64,000 nucleotides of DNA from the NCBI GenBank assembly GCA_043228905.1, contig JBHGNT010000013.1:10230001-10294000 (forward strand). The letters run 5' to 3'. Position numbers and translations under genes: made by a program. The stretch is from Azolla caroliniana (Eukaryota > Polypodiophyta). Of the stretch, positions 10,729-22,484 are shown piece by piece. Below the pieces are notes generated by a model. It worked only from the letters and a program-made list of their open reading frames with translations, did no database searches and was not told where the DNA came from. Each line of letters begins with the position of its first letter. The stretch's first letter is position 1.

Positions 10729-13700
10729 ATGGACGAATCGTTGGGCGGCATGTTCAAGCTCACCGGCTCCAACTATTCAGTGTGGAAGTCGAAGATGAGG
10801 GACATGCTCGTGGTTAAAGATCTTTGGTTGTCGGTTCAGTTCGGGGACAAGAGACCGGACAAAATCGACGCCACGATATGGGAGGTGATGCACATGAAGA
10901 CAACAGCGTACATACGGTGCTTCATCGACATGAGCCTATACAACAACTTCAATGAAGAGAGCAAGGCTCATGAGCTCTGGGAGAAGATCAGCATTATGTT
11001 TCAGAACAAAAATGCTATTAACCAGGTTTCGGTATTCCGGAAGCTAGTAAGACTCCGGTACCAAGATGGCTCCAACATGGCAGAGCACATGAATGCCTTC
11101 CAGGGGCTGATACACTAGGCAACTTCATTGAAAGTACCTCTCGCCAACGAGGTACTAGCGATACTCCTGCTCGGTTCCCTCCCGGATAGCTGGGAGACAT
11201 TGGTTGTCACTTTGGGCAACGCCGGGCCGGAAGGGAAACGGTTATCCCTAGCAAGAGTAAAGTCAAGCTTGCTAGATGAGGAGGCGTGTCGGAAAGATAA
11301 GGATACAAGCTCCGACTCCAAAGCGCTCCTTACCGAATCGGACCGCGGAAGACAAAGGAACCGTAGTCCCCAGAACCGGGAGAAGTCGGGGACACGGTCA
11401 AAGTCAAGGGGGAGGCCTACTTGATTCTATTGCGGCAAGCCGGGACACTTCCAGAAGAACTGTCAGCATTTCCAAAAAGACAAGGAAACCGACGGTACCG
11501 ATTCGAAGCGGACACCGGACCGGAACGGTAAAGACCGGAGGGGGCCAAACCGGAAGGGAAGGACAGCAATCGCGGCAAGTGAAGAAGAGTTGATGCTCAT
11601 CACCGAGGAGAGTGAGATCAACCTTGCTGGCGACGAGATGACCTGGGTGGTCGACTCCGGAGCATCGTTCCACCTTACCCCGGACCGGAAATACTTCTCA
11701 TCCTACTCAGCCAGTGATCACGGCTGTGTCCGAATGGGGAATGAAGGTACATGCCGAATTGTCGGCATAGGAGACGTGTGGTTGACAACGCCAACAGGAT
11801 GCAAGCTGTTGTTGAAGGATGTCTGACACGTTCCGGAGGTTCGTCTGAACCTGATATCAGCCGGTCAGCTAAATGATGAAGGCTACACGGGTAGCATCCG
11901 GAACGGTGTTATGAAGTTCAGCAAAGGGACCCTGATTGTGGCTCAGGCCCGGAAGGTAAACACGATGTACCTGATGAATGCCCAGTTATGTCCGGAGGAA
12001 GTGAGTGTGGCATCCGACACTGCCGGTGAGCTGTGGCACAAAAGGCTGTGTCACATGAGCGAGAAGGGGATGAAGAGGCTTGCAGATGACAACCTCATTC
12101 CAGTGAAGAACGTGCACTTGGAGAAGTGCACTGATTGTCTGGCCGGTAAACAAAACCGGACCTCCTTCCGATCGAGGCCACTGATGAGACGTAATGCACC
12201 ACTGGAGTTGGTGCATACTGATGTATGTCAAGTGGACACGAAGTCACATGCCGGATCATAGTACTTCGTGACGTTCATAGATGACCACAGCCGGAAGTTG
12301 TGGGCCACACCGTTGAAGACGAAGGATCAAGTGCTATCCGTCTTCAAAGAGCTCCACGCGAGAGTGGAAAGAGAAACCAGCTGGAAGCTGAAGGCGGTTC
12401 AAGCAGATAACGGAGGGGAATACCGGGGGCAGTTCGAGGAGAACTGACGCTCGAAGGGAATCCGGCTCGAATTTACCATGCCGAAGACGCAGGAACTAAA
12501 CGGGTTGGCCGAGAGGATGAACCGGACCATAATGGAGAGGGTCCGAAGAATGTTGGCGCATGCAAAACTACCCAAGAATTTTTGGGCTGAGGCACTGTCG
12601 ACGGCGACATATTTGATAAACAGATCACCCTCAGTACCCTTGGACGGAAACACGCCATAGAGAGTCTGGACCGGTAAGGAAGTGTCCTACCGGCATCTGA
12701 AGGTATTCGAGTGTCTCGCATACGTGCATGTAGCTAAGGACCGGAGAGGAAAGTTAGATCCAAAGACCCGGCCATGCATATTCCTCGGTTACGGTGACGA
12801 TGAGTTCGGCTACCGAGTGTGGGACCCGGTCGACGAGAAGGTATTCTGGAGTCAAGATATTATCTTCATGGAGGACAAGATGCTCGCCGACTGGGAGTCA
12901 GAGAAGAAGATAATGAACTCCGAGTCGACCGGTAGGGATCGATTCTACGATGAGCAGACCCAAGCGGAAAGAGGCCGGTTAGCACTCGAGGAACCAGCCG
13001 GTTACGGTGAGGATACCGAACCGGCAGAAGAAGAAGTAGATGAAGCTGAAACCGGAACCGGACAAGACCCCAAATCGGATTCGGATGAAGAGCCAATGGA
13101 GGGCCCGGTTACCGAAGCCCAAAGACGGAGATATCCTCTCAGAGAGAGAAGGGCCCCCCGGAGATTTCCGGATGCAGAGCATGTGTTGCTAACCGATGAG
13201 GGGGAGCCAGAAAGCTTTGAAGAAGGGAAGGATGACACCCATAGCCGCAAATGGTTAAGTGTCATGCAGGATGAGATGGATTCCCTGCATGAGAACCATA
13301 CATACGAATTGGTGGAGTTGCCGAAAGGAAAGCGAGCACTCCGAAATAAGTGGGTATACAAGTTGAAACCGGGAGATGCCGGCAACCCCCTGAGATACAA
13401 AGCCAGGATCGTGGTGAAGGGGTTCCAGCAGAAGAAGGGCGTGGACTTCGACGAGATATTTTCCCCGGTAGTAAAGATGACCTCCATCCGGACGGTGCTG
13501 AGTATAGCGGCAAGCATGGACCTCGAGGTAGAGCAGTTGGACGTGAAGACGGCATTCCTTCACAGTGACCTCGAAGAGGAGATCTACATGCAGCAACCGG
13601 AAGGATTCGTGGAGAAAGGGAAGGAGCACCTGGTATGCCGGTTGAAGAAGAGCATGTACGGACTGAAGCAGGCTCCCCGACAATGGTACCGGAAGTTTGA

Positions 13701-14775
13701 CTCCTTCATGACCGATCAAGGGTACCACAAGACGCAGGCCGATCACTGCGTGTTTGTGAAGAAGTTCAAAGGAGGCGACTTCCTGATACTCCTTCTGTAC
13801 GTGGATGACATGTTGATCTTCGGACGGGACCAAGCCAAAATACGGATGCTGAAGAAGGCTCTCAACCGGACATTCTCAATGAAAGACTTGGGTCCGGCAA
13901 GACAGATGCTGGGGATGCATATCATCCGGAACCGGCCAACGAAGCAATTGTGGCTGTCACAGGAGAAGTACGTGACAAAGGTGCTTCAACGGTTCAACAT
14001 GTTAGAAGCGAAACCGGTCAGATTGACACTCCCGGCAAACTGCAGATTATCCGATAAGCAAAGCCCGAAGACAAAAGCAGAGAACACTGATATGATGAAG
14101 GTTCCATATGCCTCTGCCGTCGGGAGCTTAATGTACGCAATAGTGTGTACCCGACTGGATATTGGATACGCAGTCGGAGTGGTGAGCCGGTTCATGAGAA
14201 ATCCCGGCAAGGAGTACTGGAACGCGGTCAAATGGATACTCCGGTACTTGAAGGGCACTTCGAATATGTGTCTCCGATTTGGCTCCGGAAAACCTCAACT
14301 TGATGGTTTTACCGATTCAGACATGTCAGCTGATGTGGATACCAGCTGGTCTACATCTGGGTATGTAATGACATATGCAGGGGGAGTTGTTTCATGGCAG
14401 TCAAGGCTGCAGAAGACGGTTGCGTTGTCAACCACGGAGGCGGAGTACATGGCGGTTGTGGAAGCCGGCAAGGAAATATTATGGATGAAGGACTTCATCG
14501 GCAAGCTCGGTATCTGGCAAGATGAATATTGCCTCTATTGCGACAGTCAAAGTGCCATCCACCTTGCTAAGAATGCGGCCTACCATTCCCGGACGAAGCA
14601 TATCCAGCGAAGGTATCACTGGATCCGGGAAAGAGTAGATGACCAGGAGTTCGCACTGACAAAGATCCACACGGCCGAGAACGGGTCAGATATGCTGACC
14701 AAAGTACTGACACCTGACAAGCTGGATGCATGTCGGAAGCGGGTCGGACTACTAAGACATTCCATGCCGGAGTGA
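10729..14775 (+). pseudogene. Copia gag-pol polyprotein with six in-frame stops
   Basis: One uninterrupted reading phase of 1348 codons plus stop, about the usual length for a copia polyprotein. The start codon lies 15 bp after the PBS. Gag spans 10729 to about 11420. The zinc knuckle (FYCGKPGHFQKNC, 11425-11463) has lost its first Cys to a stop. The protease motif VVDSGAS has its Asp codon at 11653. The integrase zinc finger is near 12028-12150 with its catalytic core after it. RT YVDD is at 13798-13809, and RNase H (TDSDMSAD, STTEAEYM) ends the frame. Stops: TAG 11116, TGA 11422, TGA 11824, TAG 12259, TGA 12445, TAG 12658. There is no frameshift. The last 697 codons (12682 onward) are clean. 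Closest named relatives I know are Tnt1-94-type elements. Confidence 0.95.
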
Positions 14776-14785
14776 AGGGGAAGTT
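14774..14785 (+). promoter_or_regulatory. Polypurine tract
   Basis: GAAGGGGAAGTT-type purine run between the polyprotein stop and the 3' LTR, the expected plus-strand primer. Confidence 0.85.
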
Positions 14786-15521
14786 TATTAGGAAATAGGT
14801 CCCTCCGGATGGGATGACCCGGTGAGAACCAGATGACAAGTACCCGGCAACGGAAGACCCGGTGAGAACCGGATGACGAGTACCCGACAAGAGCCGGATG
14901 GTGAAGACCCGGTGAGAACCGGATGTGGAGTACCCGGCAACGGATGACCCGGTGAGAACCGAATGACATGTGCCCGGCAAGCGCCGAATGATGCCCAGTG
15001 AGGAGTGCTCACCGGATGAAGGGACATATTCGTAAATATGTTTTTGAGCGTCCATCGGGGCTATATTTGTAAATAGCCGAAAAGTCATATTAGTATAAAT
15101 ATGACTTAGGGCAAACTCTTTTATGTTGTTGTTGTCATTCTTGTTGGCGCAAGACTAGAGCGTGTGTAACAGTGTATAGAGAGAGAGAGAGAGAGGAAGA
15201 GGTTGTTGCCTCTGTTGTAACCGCCGCCTGTGTCGAAGATCGTGAGCACGAGGTCGTTGCCCCGTGAGTTCACTGTTGTAATCATTGTGATATAGTGATA
15301 GTTTGCAGTCTGTGGGCTGCCGTGGTTTTTCCCTCTCAGGGTTTTCCACGTTAAACATCCTGTGCACTCTTCTCTTCTCTGTGTCGTGCATTTCATTCCC
15401 ATTTTTTTTCTGTGTTTGATCCTAGACTCGGTTGTGGCCAAACATTGTTTTAACGGAGCGTGTACTGCTTAGTGATTTTCTTTCGGTTGTTGCCGAAGAT
15501 TATTCCGTGTAGTTCCTGTCA
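14786..15521 (+). repeat. 3' LTR of the Tnt1-like element
   Basis: 736 bp. The first dinucleotide is mutated: TATTAGG instead of TGTTAGG. It is 35 bp longer than the 5' LTR because the internal ACCCGGTGAGAACCGGATG repeat has an extra unit. It ends TTCCTGTCA, followed by the duplicated ATACA. Confidence 0.95.
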
Positions 15522-15526
15522 ATACA

Positions 15527-15715
15527 CACATGCTATACAACTAAGAATCAAGATATACCACACTTACAATATAATACATACATAAATATGCAATACATAC
15601 ATATGAACACACACATAACACATACATACATAAAATATATACAACATATGCAATACAATATAATACATACATACACACATGTATAAAACATACATGTGGC
15701 TTCTATGTAAGGGCA
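15527..15715. repeat. ACAT-type simple-sequence DNA
   Basis: CATACATA-rich sequence flanking the element on the right, of the same type as on its left flank and in the 5.6-7.6 kb array. No coding content. Confidence 0.8.
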
Positions 15716-15762
15716 TTTAAAATGAGAAACTATTTCTCACCCGTAAGTCCTGATTTTTGGAT

Positions 15763-16323
15763 CTAGGTCCGAGCATGATGCACATAATCCTCAAGAGAGG
15801 TAAATGGCTTACTCGACAACATGAGCAAGTGTTGCGCTTGTTCAGTTTGAGAAGGTGGCTGCAAAAACTGTTTCTTAAAAACATGCACGAAACCTTCCCA
15901 AGTTGTGGGTAAGTTCTTTGCAGTCCTTTGGCCGCGCCACCAAGCAACAGCTCGGCCACCTAACTCACGACCGACGTATCCAATTTTTACAGCATCGGGC
16001 TTGGGGTGGAGCTCAAAGTGAGACTCCCAACGACCAAGCCAAGTGCTAATGGCCTCCTTGGTTCTTTCTTTCTTATCTCCCTTGAATGGTGTTACTACGA
16101 AAGAAGGCTCACCTTCTTTCTTGGACTCAATAGTCAATTCTTGGAATTTCTTTTCCAATGCCATATTGGCTTGCCTCATTTCGGCCAATTGATTCAAGGT
16201 AGTAGTGAGCAATTGCTCAATAGTGATCTTAGCTTGTGTGCGAGATGCGGATTGGAGTTGAGAGGTCTCGGTCGGAGAGATTGCTCCAACAACGTTCAGA
16301 ACTTTACCAAGAAAGCATCTCAC
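15763..16323 (-). pseudogene. Ty3/gypsy gag fragment
   Basis: A 186-codon minus-strand frame with retrotransposon Gag (capsid) features. It has a coiled segment (LNQLAEMRQANMALEKKFQE), then the core text AISTWLGRWESHFE, GGRAVAWWRG and TWEGFVHVFKKQFLQP, ending at LEDYVHHART. It is cut before the zinc knuckle near 15,740. It reads away from a minus-strand LTR/PBS at 17798-18172. Together they look like the 5' half of a gypsy element, inverted relative to the pol at 18.2-21.8 kb. Confidence 0.8.
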
Positions 16324-17797
16324 GTCTTTACCCCTCTAGACATATGAGATGTGATTCGAGATCCGATAACTATGGTAACACGATGGTGTTTTAAAAACCA
16401 TGGGGGAAAACATAGCTAAGATGTCTTTCTCGAATCTCTATCTTGAATAATCATGGCAGCTCCCCGAGGCTCAACCATGGTTCTAACATCAATGTAGTTT
16501 CCTAGTTAGCCTTATATTAGAATGCTAACCCAACATGTATTGATATGGTCGAGAAAGTGTATTACGTGAAAAAACAAGTGCACTCGCAAGTAATATTCTA
16601 GTCTTGCGAGTAACAAGCAAATGTTATGACAAAAATGATAAAATAAGGCACTACCCATAAGAATCAAGCAGTGACGAAAACAAGGGTCAAAAAACCCATG
16701 TGTTACCTACTTAAAAAATAATGTCACAAATAAATGGATGGTGCGAGGTATGCACATATACATCCAAATATGGTGGTTGTAATTTGCACAATTGTGACAT
16801 AAGCCACAAATTGATACAAATGGTGGTGGTATTGTGCGCAAAGATGTAGTACTCAAATTTACGAGTAAAACATCAATAGGGGAACTCATATGACTTCACT
16901 TGTGTTCTAAGGTTCAATAATATGAGTTAAACATAGATGATCCGTTGGAAAAAATCGTTAAAAAAAACAGCATGATGCCCACTCCATACGAAAAAAATAG
17001 TCTACACGGAAGTGTTACATCATAGGTAAACGCACGTAAATACTTTATACACGAAAAGGAAGGGGGAAAAGGAGAGTTAATTGTGGGCAAGTAAACAATA
17101 ATTACGAGATAATCATATAAATGAAATGACAATTTGTGGAATTAGAAATTATTTAGAATAATAATCAATTAGGTGTATGAATAATTAAGCATGCCTTAAG
17201 GTATGAAACCCTAAGGTAGTCAACATGCACCTCCTCAAGACCACCACATCTCCCTAGAATCAGCCAATTGATGGCTCAATAATGAGTAAAGTGGCATAGG
17301 TAAGTGACATATACCTCGTCATGGCCACAACATCCCATAGACTCAACCAATTGATGGCTCAACAGAGGGAAGAGTGGCCTACTCAACATCGTATGCAAAA
17401 GGGCCATGAGGTGAGCATGTGCGATTAGGGCAAACACGCTCGACCCAATGCACAACAATAATTAATATCGTAAGAGAAGGCTCAAGAGAAGGGAGAGTGG
17501 GATATACATCGCAATATGCAAAAGGGCCATGAGTTGAGCGTGTGCGATTAGTACAAACACGCTCGACCCGATGCATAAGTAGATTAACATCGTATGATGG
17601 TAGAAAGAAAAAAGAAAAGAAAAGAAAACGTAATGCAAATTTGATTCGACAAACATAGAAAGAAGAGAGATCGAGAAAGAAGAATACCGGGTTTGGAGTG
17701 TTGTTTTGATCCTGAGAAGAGCATGACAAGCCTTGTTAGATCCCCATCGCTCACACGCAAAAAACATCAAAACAAACAAAAAAATTTGTTACTAAAA
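16324..17797 (-). other. Untranslated leader of the inverted gypsy half
   Basis: About 1.5 kb between the minus-strand PBS and gag. It has no coding frame with recognisable content. It holds direct repeats: the block GCAAAAGGGCCATGAG recurs at 17395 and 17518 (123-bp step), and CCAATTGATGGCTCAA recurs near 17265 and 17349. Confidence 0.55.
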
Positions 17798-17809
17798 GCT
17801 CTGATACCA
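17798..17809 (-). promoter_or_regulatory. Primer-binding site, minus orientation
   Basis: Plus-strand text GCTCTGATACCA is the complement of TGGTATCAGAGC. It lies one base from the LTR edge at 17811, as expected for a PBS primed by initiator Met tRNA. Confidence 0.9.
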
Positions 17810-17810
17810 C

Positions 17811-18172
17811 TGTTAAGAGTCTATTACTAATCAATAGACCAAACTAAAGTAAAAGAAGGAAAATAGAATGGATAGAAGAACCCGTTCCACCCAACCACCC
17901 CCGAGCTATGATCTAGACATAGCCAACCTACCACCGACGTCCCATACCGCCGGATATTAGGATGACTAATACCTTGGAAGAGATAAACGCGATCGTCGAG
18001 ACGAAAGCCTAGCCTGCACCGCCGGTGTCTAAGACAGCAGCCTTCTGACGTAATGTGATTATGAGGGTAGCTAAGCCTCATATTTATACCTTTTCCTAGG
18101 CCCCTTGAATAGATGCGCCTTCCTAAAAGTCTCTCCATTCATTGGTTGTCCAAATCATGATAGTGCAAGCAC
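17811..18172 (-). repeat. Truncated 5' LTR of chromovirus, inverted
   Basis: Reverse complement of most of the LTR at 21839-22311, from its 3' end (TCTTAACA) up to GGAATGATAGGTG. About the first 100 bp of U3 are missing. It joins directly to plus-strand zinc-knuckle/pol sequence at about 18,172-18,182. The minus-strand TATAAATATGAGGC promoter element lies near 18085. Confidence 0.9.
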
Positions 18173-18181
18173 CTATCATTC

Positions 18182-21100
18182 CGAATGTCAAGTTCATTGG
18201 GAAATGTAAGCAATCCAATGACACTCTTGACCGCGACTCCAAGAAACCTAACCTCTTCTGTGCATATTACAAGAAACAGGGCCACACAGAGGATACATGT
18301 CGTCGTCTTGAGAGGAAGTCAATGAACACCCCTCCTCATGACAAATCTACGAGTCACACAAGTGAGTCTTTTGATGTTGTTAAAGTTCATACCAACCAGT
18401 TCATGTGAATGCACTTTTCCTTGACATTTACTTGGACCTAATGATTTACTCCGAGCATTCGGGTATATCAATGGAACACAAGCACATTTCTTGTTTGATT
18501 CTGGTAGTTCTCACAATTTTTCTTAATGATCACTTTGTGCAGCAAATGGAACTCCACATAAACACAAGTGTGATCATATCTAGATCAAGTTCACATGGAA
18601 AATGGAAGTGTTCAATACATCAGTGGCATTGTTTGTCAACTGCCGATTCAAATAGATACCTATTTGGAGAAGCTTGACTTTCATGTTATGAAACTACAAT
18701 CCGCAGATGTCATTTTAGGATACCCTTGGTTTTCTAATAAAAACCCTTCTTTGTCCATTGATTGGGTTAATCACTCAATCACATTTGACCTTAATAATGG
18801 TAAACATTTTATTCAATGTTCCAAACTTCCTTCGCGTTCACTTGTGTCTTCTAAATCTTTAAGTGAGTATTCCAGCTCATTAATTTATTCGTGTGTAATT
18901 GATCCTACGCTTCAATTTTATTATTTTAATATTGACGCCACACAATTACCACATTATGAACAACGATTACTCAACTCTATTTTAGACGATTTTCAAGACG
19001 TGTTTCCTAACGAATTGCCACTTACTTTACCACCAAAACGTAATGTGGACCATCAAATTGAACTCATTCCTGGTGTTGCTCCTGTGAGCATTCCATCTTA
19101 CCGACTTAGTCGATTAGAAGAGGATGAGATCGCTAAACAACTTAAGGAATACTTGAGTATGGGCCACATTAGGTATAGTAAATCACGTTGGGGTGCGCCA
19201 GTTCTATTAGTTAAGAAGAAGGAAGGTTCATGGCAAATGTGTATCAATTATCGCCGTTTGAATAAAATGACAATTAAAAATGCATATCCGTTACCTCGTG
19301 CCGATGATTTGATTGATTGTTTGCATGGGTCCCAATATTTTACGAAAAATTGAGTTACGGACAGGTTATCATCATATTCACATTGTCGAGGATGATATTC
19401 CTAAAACCGCTTTTCGTACGTGCTATGGCCATTATGAGTTTTTAGTCATGCCTTTCGGGTTGACTAATGCTCCAGCCACATTCCAACAAGCGATGAATGA
19501 CATTTTCCGAGATCAACTCGGTGATTTTGTTGTCGTCTTCTTGGATGATATTTTGATATATAGTTGTATCTTGCAAGATCATGTTCAACATGTTGAATTT
19601 GTTTTGCAAAAGTTGCGTGACAACTCTTTCTATGCAAAACATTCAAAATGTGATTTTTTCCAAAAATATATTGTGTACCTAGGTCACTTAATTACGGAAA
19701 ATGGTGTTAAAATTGAACCTTCTCGTCTTGAAAAGGTTAAACTTTGGCCCATTCCTCGTAATATTCGTGAATTGCGATCATTCTTAAGCTTTGTTGGATT
19801 TTTACGAAAATCAATTCGTGACTATTCCAAATTGACTACGCCATTAACTAACCTTTTAAAAGGTCATCCACGTAAGTCTGTCAAACCAATTGCATGGAAT
19901 GAACAACTTGACAAATCATTTGACACACTCAAAGAGCATGTGTGTCTAGCTCCCACTCTTCTATTATCGGACCCTTCTAAGGCTTTCTCAATCGAAAACG
20001 ATGCTAGTGATTATGCTATTGGTGTTGTGCTTTATCAAGGTGGTCACCCTATTGCTTTTGAAAGTAAGAAGCTTGATGCTATCGAATCTCGGTATTCAGT
20101 TCAAGAGAAAGAGTTGTTTGCAGTAATACATGTACTTAAAACATGGAGGCACTATCTCTATGGAAATAAATTTGTGGTTACAACAGACCATCAATGATTG
20201 AAGTATTTTTGTGACCAGCCAGATCTTGTTGGTTGTAAAGGCCGTTGGGCTGACCTTATATAGGATTTTGATTTTTCCATACGGTATCGCAAGGGTTCTA
20301 TGAACACTGTTGTGGATGCTCTTAGTCGCATTAAAGAAGTTAACATGCTTAGCTTCACGAAAATAAAATCTGATCTTTTAGATCACCTTCGAGGGAAATA
20401 CCTTGATGACAGTTATTTTTCGAAATACTAGACGAAAGTTGAATTTGGTTTAGATGTTGATACTAGCACCCTACCCTCGAAGGCGACCGTTCACATTACA
20501 AACGGTTTGCTCTACCGTAGTGGAAAGGTCTATGCTCCAGATTTACCAAACGTAAAACAGAAAATTCTTCATCTGCTGGTCATCCTAGAATACAACGCAC
20601 ACTCATTCTCATCTCGAGTATTCCTTTCTGGCCTAAGATGCGCTCTGACGTGCATAAATACGTAACTCAATGCTTCCAATGTCAAATTAATAAGTCGGAA
20701 CAACTTAAAGCTATTGGTCTTTTACATCCCTTAGATATTCCCAACAACAAATGGGAAAGTATCTCGATGGATTTTATTGTTAGTTTACCTCGTACACAGA
20801 GGGGTCATGATGTCATTTGGGTTGTCGTTGACAGACTAACAAAATTGGCTAGATTTATTCCTACCAAAACCTCAATAACTACTCAACAATTGGCTTATCA
20901 ATTTGTTGATGAGTTATTTGGTTTTTATGGATTACCGATGGATATTGTTAGTGATCGAGATTCCAAGTTTACCAGTGACTTTTGGACTCAAGTCTTTAAG
21001 AAACTAGAAACTACGTTGAGCATGAGTTCTGCAGATCATCCTCAGTCTGATGGACAAACTGAATGAGTTAATCAAATTATTGAGGACATGCTTCGAGCTT

Positions 21101-21834
21101 ATGTAGCAAAAACCCCTTCTAAGTGGGAGCAATACCTTCCTATCTTAGAATTTGCCTATAATAGCTCTAAACATACATTCACTGGATATAGTCCTTTTAT
21201 GTTGATGTATGGTTTTCAGCCACATGCCCTAGTTGATGTCACGATTCATTGTGATACATTAGACAGTACACGCATTTTTTTGCAAGACATGAACCAAATG
21301 TTGCATATTGCCAAAGACAATGTCAAGACGACTCAAGATCGTGCTCGATTTTATGTTGATCAGGATAGACGTCCTCGTGCATTTACTATTGGTCAAAAAG
21401 TTTTTTTGTGTGTCCCTACTAACTCTACGTCATTGTCTATGGGTAAGTGCGCTAAGTTAACCCCACGATATTGTGGCCCATTTGAAATCCTTAAGCGGGT
21501 TGGGTCATCTGCTTATCACCTTGCCTTACCCTATAACGTTGGTATTCATCTTGTTTTTCACGTTAGTCGTCTAAAACCAGTTTTAGGCTCTGGTGATAAC
21601 ACCATCACAATCCAAGATCTTGTAACATTAGAGGATTTTTCTTACAAACCTCATGTTCTTGAACGAATTCTTGATTCTCGTACTAGTAAACGTTTACGTT
21701 CTAAAGAGATTCAGCTATTCAAGATCAAATGGATGGATGAACCTATTGACGATGCCACATGGGAACGCGAGCATACTCTTAAGGCACAATTTCCTCACTT
21801 TATATTGCAAGAGTGCAATCTTTTGAAGTAGGGG
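18182..21834 (+). pseudogene. Ty3/gypsy chromovirus pol (zinc knuckle to chromodomain), broken
   Basis: Domains in order. A zinc knuckle CAYYKKQGHTEDTC (about 18262-18303) has its second Cys replaced by Tyr. Protease LFDSGSSHNF is near 18495. RT motif VVVFLDDILIYS is near 19532-19562, RNase H (ENDASDYAIGVVLYQ) near 20000, and the integrase core at 20638-21066. The integrase C-terminus at 21088-21831 closes with a chromodomain-like tail (IQLFKIKWMDEPIDDATWE). Chromodomain integrases direct insertion toward marked heterochromatin. Frameshifts lie near 18,420-18,600, 19,340 and about 20,580. In-frame stops include TGA at 20195 and 21064. The integrase zinc finger is damaged. No gag precedes it in this orientation. 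Confidence 0.9.
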
Positions 21835-21838
21835 AGTA
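21825..21838 (+). promoter_or_regulatory. Polypurine tract of chromovirus
   Basis: GAAGTAGGGGAGTA immediately before the 3' LTR. Confidence 0.8.
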
Positions 21839-22311
21839 TGTTATGTACACATAACGTTGGTGAGGGTAGGTCACCAATATTTACATTAGTGAAGGATATG
21901 TTCACTAATGTTAAAAAGGGGACTCATGATTGGATAGAAGGAATGATAGGTGTATGCACTATCATGATTTGGACAACCAATGAATGGAGAGCCTTTTAGA
22001 AAGGCACATCTATTCAAGGGGCCTAGGAAAAGGTATAAATATGAGGCTTAACTACCCTCATAATCACATTATGTCGGAACGTTGTTGTCTTAGACACCGG
22101 TGGTGCGGGCTAGGCTTTCGTCTCGACGATCGTGTTTATCTCTTCCAAGGTATTAGTCATCCTAATATTCGGCGGTATGGGACGTCGGTGGTAGGTTGGC
22201 TATGTCTAGATCATAGCTCGGGGGTGGTCGGGTGGAATGGGTTCTTCTATCCATTTTATTTTCCTTCTTTTACTTTAGTTTGTTCTATTGATTAGTAATA
22301 GAATCTTAACA
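21839..22311 (+). repeat. 3' LTR of chromovirus
   Basis: 473 bp, TGTTATGTACACATAACG to GAATCTTAACA. It contains AAGGTATAAATATGAGGC (TATA box) near 22035. Its mirror copy is at 17811-18172. Related, more diverged sequence occurs at 57363-57850. Confidence 0.9.
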
Positions 22312-22406
22312 GTTCCACACCATCTTTTCCTCTTAAGTACCATAGTACTCATCCTCCTCTACCTCTAGTACTAATTCCCTCTCCATGTTTAGTACTATTC
22401 CTGACA
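22312..22406 (+). repeat. 3' end of the 5' LTR of a second gypsy element
   Basis: Matches the end of the LTR at 26135-26547/31504-31520 (shared CATCCTCCTCTACCTCTAGT) and ends CCTGACA. The left part is missing and abuts the chromovirus LTR end, so the chromovirus or a deletion removed it. Confidence 0.75.
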
Positions 22407-22484
22407 GTTTGAAACGAATTGCTCTATCTTCTTACTCCTCCCTCTCTTCATATTAATCCTCTTATCCCTTTTTCCTCCAATACT

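Larger units (their letters stand above)
9998..15521 (+). mobile_element. Structurally complete Tnt1/Tork-like Ty1/copia retrotransposon
   Basis: 5' LTR 9998-10698, PBS 10702-10713, one polyprotein frame 10729-14775, PPT 14774-14785, 3' LTR 14786-15521. The target-site duplication ATACA is at 9993-9997 and 15522-15526. The insertion lies in ACAT-type repeat DNA: such sequence is at 9985-9997 and continues at 15522-15700. Domain order gag-PR-IN-RT-RNase H is that of copia elements. The element is GC-richer than its flanks. LTRs differ at roughly 20-25 sites by eye, mostly transitions, plus a 35-bp length change. It is dead because of six in-frame stops but keeps every replication signal. Confidence 0.95.

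Noticed and set aside
13255-13833. 192-codon minus-strand frame inside the copia RT region
   Set aside because: Shadow of the plus-strand RT coding sequence. The plus strand carries all conserved motifs.
10729-14775. Stop codons repaired by RNA editing or reassigned
   Set aside because: Editing of stops is known in organelles, not for nuclear retrotransposons. The host DnaJ gene uses a normal code, and simple mutation explains the stops.
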